From Anaerolineae bacterium (GTDB taxonomy: Bacteria > Chloroflexota > Anaerolineae > DRVO01), in NCBI GenBank assembly GCA_013178015.1, contig JABLXR010000009.1, forward strand, positions 1 to 64,000: a stretch of 64,000 nucleotides of DNA, given 5' to 3'. A program made the translations under genes and the position numbers. Positions 8,165 to 16,927 of the stretch are shown here, one piece after another. Position 1 is the first letter of the stretch. The number at the start of each line of letters is the position of its first letter. Under the pieces are notes generated by a model, which worked only from the letters and a program-made list of their open reading frames with translations, was not told the origin of the DNA and did not search any database.

Positions 8165-9571
8165 ATGCTTGTGTCCGAGTTCAGCGGCGCATTTCCCACT
8201 GTCACTGTGACAGCACCATCCGTGGTGAAGCCAGGGGATCCCTTTCGCGTTAGTATTCTATGTTCGGAGATCAGTGGGTATCCTGACAACAACGTGAATG
8301 GATCTCTTGACTTCTCATGCACCGATTCAGGAGCCGGCCTGCCCGGTGGTGGCGCAGTGTCAGTGATGGGCGGAGTCACCCGCCTGGAGCCGGTCATGCT
8401 CACGCAGGAGGGTGTCCACTACCTTGTGGCTAACGATGGGCGCAAAGCCTACCGGAGCAACCCAATCATGTGCAGCAGTGCTGCCAGAGCGAAGCTCTTC
8501 TGGGGAGACATACACGTCCACTCCCAGATGTCTCGGTGCTGGGAGCATCTGTCTCGCCCTCCCGACTTGGGCTACCGCTACGCCCGGGACGTAGTAGGGC
8601 TGGACTTCGCTGCGCTCTCCGATCACTCCCGATCACTAGACGAGCCGAGCTGGCGGGCCGTTCGGGAGGCTACGCAGCGGCACAATTCGCCAGGGCAGTT
8701 TGTGACCTTCCTTGGGTTTGAATCCAGCCATGCTACCGGCAGGGGTGGCGACGTATGCGTCTACTATGACACCGATGACGGTGAGCCATACGACCTGCTC
8801 CCGCGGCGAGGCCACGTGGGGGAATTGTTCCAGCTGCTTGAGGGGAGAGACGCGCTTGTCATTCCGCACCACATGTCGCGGGATGAGAAGAGAGTGTCCT
8901 GGAAGCCGGAGTTCTATGGCGGGCCTGAGCGCGAGCCAGTGGCTGAGGTGTACTCGAAATGGGGAGCATCGGAGTTTGAGGGGAACCCTCGACCCCTCAT
9001 GCGAGCGGCGCACGGGCCCTTCTACTGGCAGGATGGACTTGCGCGTGGCTGGAGGCTCGGCGCCATAGGGGGAACTGACAGCCATGCGACGGTCGCAGGT
9101 GGGTACGGCGTGGAGCCGACCCAGTTTCACCCCCAGCCCGGTCTGACTGCCATCTATGCAGAACAGCTCACCAGAGCGGCTCTCTGGGATGCACTGAAGG
9201 CGCGCAGATGCTACGCGACCAGCGCGCGGCGCATACTCCTCGACTTTCAGGTGAACGACCGCTGGCTGGGCCAAGAGGTCTACGTGGATGAGGACAGCAC
9301 GGCCCGGCTGCGGCGTCATCTCAAAGTGCGGGCCGCAGGCACGACCCGGATAGGCGACATAACGGTAGTACGGAACAACGTTCCGGTGTTCACTCACCGA
9401 GGGAGCGAGTTGATCGAGGAGTTTGAGTGGGTGGACGATGAGCCATTTGAGCGTATCGCCTTGAGAGGGGAGGTCGCGAACAAGGCGCCTTTCCTTTACT
9501 ACTACGTCAGGGTGACTCAAGCCGACGGGGAGCGAGCCTGGTCATCGCCAATATGGCTGAGCGAGAAGTGA
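8165..9571 (+). CDS. PHP-like metal-dependent hydrolase of the DUF3604 type
   Basis: 468 residues from ATG 8165 (GGAGGG at 8151). The N-terminal 100 residues look like a beta-sandwich (TVTAPSVVKPGDPFRV). The rest carries PHP-type metal motifs: GDIHVHS at 114-120, LSDHS at 151-155, GFESSH at 184-189, IPHH at 233-236 and GGTDSHA at 302-308. These fit the DUF3604 and PHP phosphoesterase families, whose biological substrates are poorly known. No signal peptide is evident. The gene lies between the binding protein and the permeases and overlaps the first permease gene by 19 nt, so it probably works on the imported compound or a derivative. Confidence 0.8.
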   Translation: MLVSEFSGAFPTVTVTAPSVVKPGDPFRVSILCSEISGYPDNNVNGSLDFSCTDSGAGLPGGGAVSVMGGVTRLEPVMLTQEGVHYLVANDGRKAYRSNPIMCSSAARAKLFWGDIHVHSQMSRCWEHLSRPPDLGYRYARDVVGLDFAALSDHSRSLDEPSWRAVREATQRHNSPGQFVTFLGFESSHATGRGGDVCVYYDTDDGEPYDLLPRRGHVGELFQLLEGRDALVIPHHMSRDEKRVSWKPEFYGGPEREPVAEVYSKWGASEFEGNPRPLMRAAHGPFYWQDGLARGWRLGAIGGTDSHATVAGGYGVEPTQFHPQPGLTAIYAEQLTRAALWDALKARRCYATSARRILLDFQVNDRWLGQEVYVDEDSTARLRRHLKVRAAGTTRIGDITVVRNNVPVFTHRGSELIEEFEWVDDEPFERIALRGEVANKAPFLYYYVRVTQADGERAWSSPIWLSEK

Positions 9572-10530
9572 GGACAGACGAAGCGGCAATCGCCCGGTGG
9601 TTCCAGAAGCACGGGCTCGCCGCCGGGCGGCGGACGAGAAGGGGGCTGTTGGCCTCGGAGAACCGAGATGGATGGCTGTTCGCTAGCCCCTGGATCGCTG
9701 GATTTGTGCTGTTCACGGCGGGGCCGATGGTGGCCTCTTTCGTGATGGGTCTCATGCAGTGGGATCTCCTGAGTCCGCCTCAGTTTGCCGGCTGGTCGAA
9801 CTACACTCGCGCCCTTCGGCAGGATCCCCTCGTCTGGCAAGCCCTGCGCATTACCACGGCGTACGCCCTCGGTTCTGTACCCCTCCAGATGGTCTCAGGC
9901 TTCTCCCTGGCGCTGCTCCTGAACACGGGTGTCAGCGGGTTGAGGTGGTACAGGACTGTCTACTATATGCCCGCGGTGCTCGGTGGAGTGGAGGTGTCCC
10001 TTCTATGGATCTGGGTGTACCAGCCTCAGTTCGGCCTGGCGAACTGGATGCTGTCCCTGGTGGGCATTGCGGGACCGCCGTGGCTCGCAAGCCAGACTTG
10101 GGCTCTGCCCTCCCTAGTCATCATGAGCGTCTGGGGCGTGGGGCAGAGCATGGTGATCTACCTGGCCGGGCTACAGGGTGTGCCCACCACGCTGTATGAG
10201 GCGGCGAGTGCCGACGGAGCCAACTGGTGGGGAAGGTTCCGCCACGTCACCCTTCCCATGGTTAGCCCGGTGCTGTTCTTTCAGTTGGTGATGGGTATAA
10301 TCGGTGCTCTCCAGGTCTTCACGGCCGGATACGTGATGACGGCGGGCGGCCCGAACAACGCAACCCTGTTCTTTGTGCTGCATCTCTATCGCAATGCTTT
10401 CCAGTACTTCAAGATGGGGTATGCCTGTAGTCTGGCGTGGCTGCTGTTTCTGTATGTGTCCGCGCTGACGCTACTCACGTTTCGGAGCTCGAGCGCCTGG
10501 GTCTACTACGAGACCGAGCTCAGAACCTAG
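9553..10530 (+). CDS. carbohydrate ABC transporter permease (MalF/UgpA type)
   Basis: 325 residues with a cytoplasmic N-terminus (about 45 residues) and six hydrophobic segments. The ATPase-coupling EAA loop reads EAASADGANWWGRFRHVTLP. This is the first inner-membrane subunit of a CUT1-type sugar importer. The ATG at 9553 lies inside the end of the DUF3604 gene, a 19-nt overlap that implies coupled translation. The partner permease follows after about 20 nt. Confidence 0.93.
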   Translation: MAEREVRTDEAAIARWFQKHGLAAGRRTRRGLLASENRDGWLFASPWIAGFVLFTAGPMVASFVMGLMQWDLLSPPQFAGWSNYTRALRQDPLVWQALRITTAYALGSVPLQMVSGFSLALLLNTGVSGLRWYRTVYYMPAVLGGVEVSLLWIWVYQPQFGLANWMLSLVGIAGPPWLASQTWALPSLVIMSVWGVGQSMVIYLAGLQGVPTTLYEAASADGANWWGRFRHVTLPMVSPVLFFQLVMGIIGALQVFTAGYVMTAGGPNNATLFFVLHLYRNAFQYFKMGYACSLAWLLFLYVSALTLLTFRSSSAWVYYETELRT

Positions 10531-10550
10531 GGAGCAACGGTGGCGAAGAT

Positions 10551-11417
10551 ATGACATCAGCGGTGGGCCGGCACGTGGCGCCTCCCAAGTTCAGGCGCCG
10601 AGCGCAGAGGGCGGCGATCCACTTCGTTCTCGTATGTGGGGCATGCGTGGTTCTGTTGCCCCTGGCCTGGATGGTGTCGACTTCGCTGAAGGACCTGGGA
10701 GACGTCTTCCTGTTCCCGCCCAAGTGGATTCCGACCCCGCCGAGGTGGTCCAACTACCATGAAGCGCTGACGTCGCTCCCGTTCGGGGTGTTCTTCCGGA
10801 ACACCGCCTTTTACACGGGGGCGTGCATTGCCGGACAGCTCGTCACGGTCTCGCTGGTTGGCTTCTCCTTCGCTCGTCTGAGGTGGCGAGGTAGAGACAT
10901 CGTCTTCATGGTTCTCCTGGCCACTATGATGCTGCCGGGCCAGGTCACGATGATACCTCGGTTCCTGATCTTCCGGTCCTTGGGCTGGATCAACACCTTC
11001 CTCCCCCTAATCGTGCCCTCCTGGATCGGGGGCGGGGCCTTCTACATCTTCCTCATGCGGCAGTTCCTTCGGACGATCCCTCTGGAGATGGACGAGGCGG
11101 CCAGGATAGACGGATGCAGCAACTTCAGGATCTACTGGCAGATAGTGATGCCACAGGTCAAGGCACCTCTCATCGCGGTGGCGATCTTCTCATTCCAGGG
11201 CCACTGGAACGATTTCATGGGCCCCCTGATCTACCTGCACACAACTGACCGATACACCGTCTCGCTAGGGCTTCGGATGTTTCAGGGGGAGTTCGGAACC
11301 GAATGGCATCTCATGATGGCGGCTTCTGTTGTAGCGATGCTGCCCATATTGATGCTCTTCTTCCTTGCTCAACGGTACTTCATCCAGGGCGTGGTTTTCA
11401 CTGGGCTCAAAGCATAG
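10551..11417 (+). CDS. carbohydrate ABC transporter permease (MalG/UgpE type)
   Basis: 288 residues from ATG 10551; an earlier in-frame start at 10437 would lie inside the upstream permease and lacks a ribosome site. There are six transmembrane segments and the coupling loop EAARIDGCSNFRIYWQIVMP. It pairs with the upstream MalF-like subunit. No ATPase gene of the MsmK/UgpC kind is present in the window, so the importer probably uses a shared ATPase encoded elsewhere, as is common for CUT1 systems. Confidence 0.93.
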   Translation: MTSAVGRHVAPPKFRRRAQRAAIHFVLVCGACVVLLPLAWMVSTSLKDLGDVFLFPPKWIPTPPRWSNYHEALTSLPFGVFFRNTAFYTGACIAGQLVTVSLVGFSFARLRWRGRDIVFMVLLATMMLPGQVTMIPRFLIFRSLGWINTFLPLIVPSWIGGGAFYIFLMRQFLRTIPLEMDEAARIDGCSNFRIYWQIVMPQVKAPLIAVAIFSFQGHWNDFMGPLIYLHTTDRYTVSLGLRMFQGEFGTEWHLMMAASVVAMLPILMLFFLAQRYFIQGVVFTGLKA

Positions 11418-11428
11418 GAGTGAGCGCA

Positions 11429-12490
11429 ATGGAACGTGGACAGGGCACGATGGCCACTGTGGAGGCTCAGATCGAGGAGATCCTGCGGAGTAGGCCCAAG
11501 TTCGGGTATGTGCCGAGCAGAGAGGAGTGGCCGGCGTTCTGCAGTATCCTGAGGCAGAAGATCAGAGAGCTATCCGGCATGAACGGCCTCTCGGACTGTG
11601 CCCTTGAGCCGGAGATCATCTCCACGCGTGACGCCGGCGAGTACCTGGTCGAAGAGGTCATCCTGCATACTCGGCCGTACACAAGGGTGCCGTGCACTGT
11701 GATGATCCCCAAGTCGCTGGCCGCCCCAGCACCTGCAGCAGTGTGCCTGCATGGCCACGGAGGGAGGTTCGACCTGGGCCGGGCGTGGCCGGCGGGCGAA
11801 GCAAGCTCTGATGCTTACGAGAGGACGGCGCCCTACGCTCTTGACCTGGTGCTGCGAGGCTATGTCACCGTCAGCGCCGATGCGCCTTACTTCGGCGATC
11901 GGGCCCGACGGGACGAGACAGGCGCGGTGATACCGTGGGACGAGGCAGTCTGCATGATGCACGAGCTCTTGCTCGGCCGCACGTCATTCGCGACCATGAC
12001 CTGGGATGACATGAGAATCGTTGACTATCTGTGTAGCCGCGACGATGTGGACGCAGGCCGAGTGGCGGCCATTGGGCTATCCATGGGCGGTAGCAGGACA
12101 ATGCACCTGGCTGCCCTTGATGAGCGCATCAAGGTTGCCTGTCCCTGCAACCACCCTGCCACCTACAAAGGACGGATAGCAAACCAAGCCTGGTTCGGAT
12201 TCCACACGACCATCCCCGGGATCCTCAGGTACGCGGATCAGCCCCAGATACTGGCTCTAGTAGCTCCCAGACCGCTGCTGGTCATGAACGGGAAGGACGA
12301 CTTCACCTACGGCGATGACGAATGCCAAGCCTATGTGCGGCAGGTGTACGAGATGCTGGGCGTGCCAGAGCGGTTCGACTTCTACAAGTCCCCCTACGGA
12401 CACGCCTTCATCCGTGAGATGCCACCGAAGGCCTACGAATGGATTGATCGCTGGTTACGACCGGACGACGGGCGGGCCTCTCTGACCTGA
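11429..12490 (+). CDS. alpha/beta hydrolase, acetyl-xylan-esterase/dienelactone-hydrolase-like
   Basis: 353 residues from ATG 11429 (AGGAG at 11416-11420). The catalytic triad is readable: nucleophile S218 in GLSMGG, an acid in MNGKDD (D290/D291) and H325 in SPYGHAF. The oxyanion region is LHGHGG at 108-112. There is no signal peptide, so it acts in the cytoplasm. It lies 11 nt after the second permease and is probably the last gene of the uptake operon. An esterase removing acyl groups from an imported sugar is a sensible guess. A peptidase or lactonase of the same superfamily cannot be excluded. Confidence 0.82.
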   Translation: MERGQGTMATVEAQIEEILRSRPKFGYVPSREEWPAFCSILRQKIRELSGMNGLSDCALEPEIISTRDAGEYLVEEVILHTRPYTRVPCTVMIPKSLAAPAPAAVCLHGHGGRFDLGRAWPAGEASSDAYERTAPYALDLVLRGYVTVSADAPYFGDRARRDETGAVIPWDEAVCMMHELLLGRTSFATMTWDDMRIVDYLCSRDDVDAGRVAAIGLSMGGSRTMHLAALDERIKVACPCNHPATYKGRIANQAWFGFHTTIPGILRYADQPQILALVAPRPLLVMNGKDDFTYGDDECQAYVRQVYEMLGVPERFDFYKSPYGHAFIREMPPKAYEWIDRWLRPDDGRASLT

Positions 12491-12558
12491 GCACGTAGCT
12501 GCGATCGTCGTGAAGTATGGGGATGCCACGAATCACCCTTGCCCCCTAGAGCGGCGCC

Positions 12559-12890
12559 ATGCCCTGGGGGCTTCGACGCGATGGCACCTTGAGCCCCGCC
12601 GAGCGGGACCGGGTGGAGATGACACCGCTCTCGGCCAGCGGCTGGTCGGGGCCCAAGAGCGCCTCCCGGGTTGCAGTGTGCCAGGCCACGGTGTACCGCC
12701 TCTCTCACCGTTTCCGGCGCGAGGGCCCCAATAGCCTGTGCTGTCTTCGTCGCTACCGGCGAAGCCCCTCGCCCGAAGGGAGCAGGTGACCAGCCTCCTG
12801 GAGGCCTGTGGCATCCACTTGAGCCCGTGCCAGGTACGTTGCTGCCTCAGCGGCATGCGGGCCCGGTGTGGGCGCACGCGGGGCATGACC
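12559..12890 (+). pseudogene. remnant of an IS630-family transposase (N-terminal HTH part)
   Basis: From 12559 one frame reads LSPAERDRVEM, LSASGWSGPKSAS and CQATVYRLSHRFRREGP, the HTH arrangement of IS630-type transposases. Near 12750-12775 the similarity moves to another frame: REQVTSLLEACGIHLSPCQV then CLSGMRARCGRTRG. No DDE catalytic domain follows, because the UroD-like gene begins at 12916. The element is therefore frameshifted and truncated. No terminal inverted repeats or TA duplication could be assigned by eye. Confidence 0.7.
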
Positions 12891-12915
12891 GACCATGGCG
12901 GGAGGGAAAGCGGCG

Positions 12916-14064
12916 ATGCGACGCACACGAAGGCTGGCCGACTACCACGCCGCTCTCGCCGTCTCGCAGAGCATGGAAGCCCGCCGCGAGGAGTACCTGG
13001 ACTACATGACCTTCAGGGAGAACCGGCGGCCGCTGTTCACCGAGATCTTCGGTCCCCTCCTGGGCCTCAAGGAGGAATGGGCGGCCCAGGGCGCCACTCC
13101 CCAGGAGCTCGACCTGTCCGCCTTCCGCTACCGGCGCCCCGCCTTCGGAAGCGTGCCGGTCTCGACCGGCTGGATGGACCCCTACCAGGAGGAGATCCTG
13201 GAGGAGAGCGATGACTTCGTCATCGCGCGGGACCGTTACGGCCGGCGAGTGAAGCTGAGCAAGAAGGCGGCCACCCTGCCTCTGCCCCTCGAGTATCCGG
13301 TCCGCGACATGGACGACTGGATGCGGGTGAAGCACCACTACCAGTTCTCCCCCTCGCGGCTGGCCGGTGACTGGGAAGCGACGGCCCGGGCTCATCTTGC
13401 GGCCGACAGAGTGGTCACCGTGTCCATTCCAGGGGGCTTCGATGAGCCGCGTCAGCTCATGGGCGAGGAAGCGCTGGCCCTGGCTTACTACGACCAGCCG
13501 GAGCTGGTGCACGACGTCCTCGACACCATCGCCGAGACGGCGGTCCAAGTGCTAGACCGGGTGTCGCGCACGGTCCAGGTGGATCAACTGATGGTCCACG
13601 AGGATATGGCGGGCAAGAGCGGGCCCCTGGCCGGGCCGAGACAGGTTCGGGAGTTCATCGCCCCCTACTACCGTCGGGTGTGGGAGGTGCTGGAGGCTCG
13701 CGGAGCCCGCGTCTTCGGCCAGGACTCGGACGGGAACATGAACCCCGTCATGGACGAGTTCCTCGAGGCCGGCCTCAACTTCATGTACCCCATGGAGCCT
13801 GCGGCGGGCATGAACGTAGTGGCCCTGCGGGAACGGCACGGCACTCGCCTGGCGTTCATGGGCGGGATAGACAAGCACGTCCTGCGGGGCACTCGACAGG
13901 AGATCACGGCCGAGCTGGAGTACAAGATACCCCCGATGGTTCGCACCGGGGGCTGCATCCTCGGCCTGGATCATCGCATACCCAATGGTACGCCCCTGGA
14001 CAACTACCGGTTCTACGTGGCCAAAGCGTGGGAGATCATGGATCGCGAAGCTGCCCGTCTGTAG
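12916..14064 (+). CDS. uroporphyrinogen decarboxylase-family (UroD-like) protein
   Basis: 382 residues from ATG 12916 (GGGAGGG about 10 bases before; GTG/ATG alternatives at 12895 and 12973). The fold signature is visible in the C-terminal half: GQDSDGNMNPVMDEFLEAG, FMGGIDK and GGCILGLDHRIPNGTPLDNY. The N-terminal RxNRRPLF replaces the typical HemE substrate-binding segment, so this is not a housekeeping HemE but one of the UroD-like methyltransferase or unknown-function proteins often found in sugar and corrinoid gene clusters. No corrinoid protein is nearby. Its role beside the transporter is unknown. Confidence 0.8.
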   Translation: MRRTRRLADYHAALAVSQSMEARREEYLDYMTFRENRRPLFTEIFGPLLGLKEEWAAQGATPQELDLSAFRYRRPAFGSVPVSTGWMDPYQEEILEESDDFVIARDRYGRRVKLSKKAATLPLPLEYPVRDMDDWMRVKHHYQFSPSRLAGDWEATARAHLAADRVVTVSIPGGFDEPRQLMGEEALALAYYDQPELVHDVLDTIAETAVQVLDRVSRTVQVDQLMVHEDMAGKSGPLAGPRQVREFIAPYYRRVWEVLEARGARVFGQDSDGNMNPVMDEFLEAGLNFMYPMEPAAGMNVVALRERHGTRLAFMGGIDKHVLRGTRQEITAELEYKIPPMVRTGGCILGLDHRIPNGTPLDNYRFYVAKAWEIMDREAARL

Positions 14065-14683
14065 GTCTACCCGGCGCGCCGTGAAGTCTGCTGTCCCAAA
14101 GGGTCAGCTCAAGCCGGCTTTGCCGCCCCGTCCGCGGCCTGTGAGAGTGTAGGCTCAGGCGCCGTCGCCTATGCGGCCGGCGCCGGTGCCTTCGTGGTCC
14201 CCGCGGTTACTCTACCGGTGTGTGGTTGTTGCGTGCGAGCTAGACCCCGAAAGGGCTGACTCCGGCTCGCTCTCAGCAGCGCACCGTTCACGGTGCGGGT
14301 TCGCTTACTGCCGCCTGGTAGAGGGTGCGACCCTCTACGAGCATCTCGCTGAGGGACTCCTTCCTGCCCAGCGGCGCCATCCCCTGCCTGACGACCAGCG
14401 GCGCAGGCAAATCTGCCGGGCTGCTGCAAGTAGGTCCCACTGGAAGCAGAATGCGCGGATGCCAAGGCCGATCGCATTCGCGTTGGTGGCCCGAAGATGT
14501 CGCTCTCACCGTTGCAGGCGTCACCACACCCGGTACCCGCCGGCTCATGCCGCCCCAGTCCCCGCTGTCCCCGTGCCCACTAAGCCCGTCGGCTGCCACC
14601 AGTATACCGCATAGGTAAGATAATGTGCCTACTATCACGCCCGGTTGCAGTACTGCTCGTAGTGTGGTAGAAGTTGCACATGG
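14065..14683. other. long intergenic stretch with small hairpins, no convincing gene
   Basis: The gap to the flavoprotein gene is about 850 bp. Two short hairpins stand out: 14281-14296 (7-bp stem, 2-base loop) and 14318-14338 (GTAGAGGGT paired with ACCCTCTAC across GCG). A minus-strand reading near 14290-14400 gives LGRKESLSEMLVEGRTLYQA, which looks protein-like and may be a gene remnant, but I do not recognise it. No tRNA or riboswitch is evident. Confidence 0.4.
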
Positions 14684-14697
14684 GGCTGTATACAGCC
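14645..14697 (+). promoter_or_regulatory. candidate promoter and palindromic operator of the flavoprotein gene
   Basis: TTGCAG (14645-14650), 17 bp, then TAGAAG (14668-14673) preceded by TGG, which resembles an extended -10 promoter. The predicted start would fall near 14680. Immediately after it, GGCTGTATACAGCC (14684-14697) is a perfect 14-bp palindrome, well placed for a repressor. The regulator is unknown. Confidence 0.45.
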
Positions 14698-14920
14698 TCG
14701 CGAAGGCTGGGCGACCCGCCGACTGGTCTTAGGGCTGGCACGGCCTGCAGGGCCCGGTCCCTACGACACTGGAGCGGCGCACCGAACCGCCCAGTAGGTC
14801 GAGAACCGACAGGCAGCGAAGTCGGAAGGGCAAGCGTAAGGAGGGTGCTATCGAGTAGCCAGAGGGCAGCACGCAAGACGTCGGTGGAGCAACTGCTTCA
14901 AAGAAGAAGAGGTGATCCAA

Positions 14921-16561
14921 ATGTCTGACCACAAGTTCCGTGTAACCCGTAGGTCATTCGTTATGGGCGCTGCAGCCAGTGCAGCGGCGGTGGCAGGCTC
15001 CGGCATCCTCGGAGCGGCAGCCCAGACCTCGGAGGCCCAGGAGGCCCCGCAGTATGAGTGGGAGACTCCCCCCGAGCCGATCCCCGATGCCGACATCACC
15101 GAAACCGTAGACGCCGACGTGGTCGTCGTCGGGGCCGGTTGCGCCGGTGTCCTGGCCGCGCTGGCGGCGGCCGAGGGGGGCGCTGATGTGGTCGTGCTGG
15201 AGAAGACGGACAGGGCTCAGGGCCGCGGCGGAGACAACACTGCCATAGACAGCCGCATACAGCGGGAGCTAGGCATCGAGCTCGACAAGGACGAGATCGT
15301 GTACAAACTCTGGCACTGGGGGCAGGGCCGGATCAACATGGACCTGCTCTACCTCTGGGCCGACAGCAGCGGCATGGTCATGGACCGCATCGAAGAGGTC
15401 ATGGCGGAGAACGACCTCGAGGTCTATCTCGTGGTGCCGGACCGGACCGATGACGAGGCCGCCGTCATTGATAGCTGGCCGCGACCCGAGTCGCTACACG
15501 GCTGGAACTACCGCACTGAGACCATAGTGGAGTATCCCACGTGCCACCGAATCGGAGCCATCCACACCGACCAGAGCGCCTGGCTCAACCTGGTCCTAGG
15601 GAAAGCCGTGGATCTGGGGGCTCAGGTGTACTTCAACACTCGGGCCCAGCAACTGATCCGGGAAGAAGGCGGGCGGGTCACCGGCGTGGTGGCGCAGAAC
15701 GAGGATGGTGACTACATCCGGTTCAACGCGGCCAAGGCGGTCATCCTGTGCACGGGCGACTACGGCGCCGATCCCGAGATGGTGGCCAAGTACACTCCCG
15801 AGAAGCTACTCCCCGGCATGGTCCGGACCAGCACTGGTGACGGGCACAAGATGGCTATGTGGGTAGGCGCGGTGATGGAGGAACTGCCCCACTGCCCTAT
15901 GAGCCACCTGTTCCACGCCATGGGCACCGATGCTTTCCTTCAGGTGAACAAGTGGGGCAAGCGCTTCTACAACGAAGACGCCGACACGGAGAGCATAGCT
16001 AACCAGTACTACGAGCAGGGTGGCGCCTGGGTAGTCTTCGATTCTAGCTGGGAAGAGGACGTGGAGAAGATGGGGCCCGGTTTCTTCCGTATCCACCGGG
16101 CGACGGATGCGGTGAGAGCCGACTTCCAGGCCAAGCTCGACAGCGGCCGGCTTATCCAGGCCGACACCATCGAGGAACTGGCTGAGAAGATGGAGGTGCC
16201 GGCGGACACCCTCCAGGCCACCATTGACCGCTACAACGAGCTGGCCTACCTAGGCGAAGACCGGGACTACGGCAAGCGCGCCGACCGGCTCACGCCGGTG
16301 GACACGCCGCCGTACTACGCCGGCTGGTCGGGGAAACCGGCCTTCGCCCTCGTGGTCTTGGGTGGCCTCCTGACGAACGAGAAGCTGCAAGCCCTGGATG
16401 CAGACCACAATGTCATCCCGGGGCTATACCTGGCGGGCAATACCGTGGGCCGACGGTTCAAGGGTGGCTACCCGGTGATCTGCCCCGGCCTCAGCCATAG
16501 TATGGCCTGGACGCACGGGTACCTGGCCGGGAAGTGGGCAGCGGAAGAAGAGGAGGAGTGA
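14921..16561 (+). CDS. Tat-exported FAD-dependent oxidoreductase, fumarate-reductase-flavoprotein-like
   Basis: 546 residues from ATG 14921 (AGAGGTGAT upstream; GTG 14912 is less likely). R10-R11-S-F starts a twin-arginine signal that ends near AQTSEAQ, so the folded, FAD-loaded protein should be exported. GAGCAG at 71-76 is the dinucleotide-binding loop, and GRGGDNTAID follows. The C-terminus has GLYLAGNTVGRRFKGGYPV, the FAD closure of the FAD_binding_2 family (fumarate reductase, 3-ketosteroid dehydrogenase, urocanate reductase). There is no heme motif and no neighbouring cytochrome. The substrate is unknown. A strong hairpin at 16621-16647 ends the unit. Confidence 0.85.
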   Translation: MSDHKFRVTRRSFVMGAAASAAAVAGSGILGAAAQTSEAQEAPQYEWETPPEPIPDADITETVDADVVVVGAGCAGVLAALAAAEGGADVVVLEKTDRAQGRGGDNTAIDSRIQRELGIELDKDEIVYKLWHWGQGRINMDLLYLWADSSGMVMDRIEEVMAENDLEVYLVVPDRTDDEAAVIDSWPRPESLHGWNYRTETIVEYPTCHRIGAIHTDQSAWLNLVLGKAVDLGAQVYFNTRAQQLIREEGGRVTGVVAQNEDGDYIRFNAAKAVILCTGDYGADPEMVAKYTPEKLLPGMVRTSTGDGHKMAMWVGAVMEELPHCPMSHLFHAMGTDAFLQVNKWGKRFYNEDADTESIANQYYEQGGAWVVFDSSWEEDVEKMGPGFFRIHRATDAVRADFQAKLDSGRLIQADTIEELAEKMEVPADTLQATIDRYNELAYLGEDRDYGKRADRLTPVDTPPYYAGWSGKPAFALVVLGGLLTNEKLQALDADHNVIPGLYLAGNTVGRRFKGGYPVICPGLSHSMAWTHGYLAGKWAAEEEEE

Positions 16562-16620
16562 TGCGCGAATGGCGAGGCACAGAAGCTTCGCCGTTCACGT
16601 CTCATCCCTAATGCATCGCA

Positions 16621-16647
16621 GCGGGGACCCGACTCTCGGGTCCCCGC
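16621..16647 (+). terminator. hairpin terminator after the flavoprotein gene
   Basis: A 12-bp perfect stem (GCGGGGACCCGA paired with TCGGGTCCCCGC) with a 3-base loop lies 60 bp after the stop codon, followed by a weak CCTTTG tail. Confidence 0.7.
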
Positions 16648-16915
16648 CCTTTGCTGTCCGTCTTCAGCTGCCGCGGCAACAGCGTAGCCACCAGTTGCGC
16701 GATCTGACGGAGATGATGCCTCCCGCCTCGGCCAGCGCCCCGAGGGTGCCGTCTTCTGAGGTGGAGCCGATCGAGCGCGCGAGGCGCGATGTCACTGCCG
16801 GGGGTGTCTGTCCCCTGCGCACCGTTCCGTAAGCAACTCACACGCGTGCTCCCGCTCTGGCTAGACAGCACTTGCCCGGCTCGCGTCCCCGCCTTAGCAT
16901 CAAGGCCACGCAGTC
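16648..16915. other. intergenic region, nothing recognisable
   Basis: Between the hairpin terminator and the ribosome site of the next gene I see no supported gene, RNA or repeat. The short open frames have no family motif and no ribosome site. Confidence 0.5.
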
Positions 16916-16927
16916 AGGAGGCGGCAA

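Noticed and set aside
12916-14064. hemE (uroporphyrinogen decarboxylase proper)
   Set aside because: The conserved HemE N-terminal substrate-binding segment is not present and the neighbours are sugar genes.
14171-14614. Plus-strand gene of 147 residues in the gap before the flavoprotein
   Set aside because: No ribosome site, no motif and irregular codon use; treated as intergenic.
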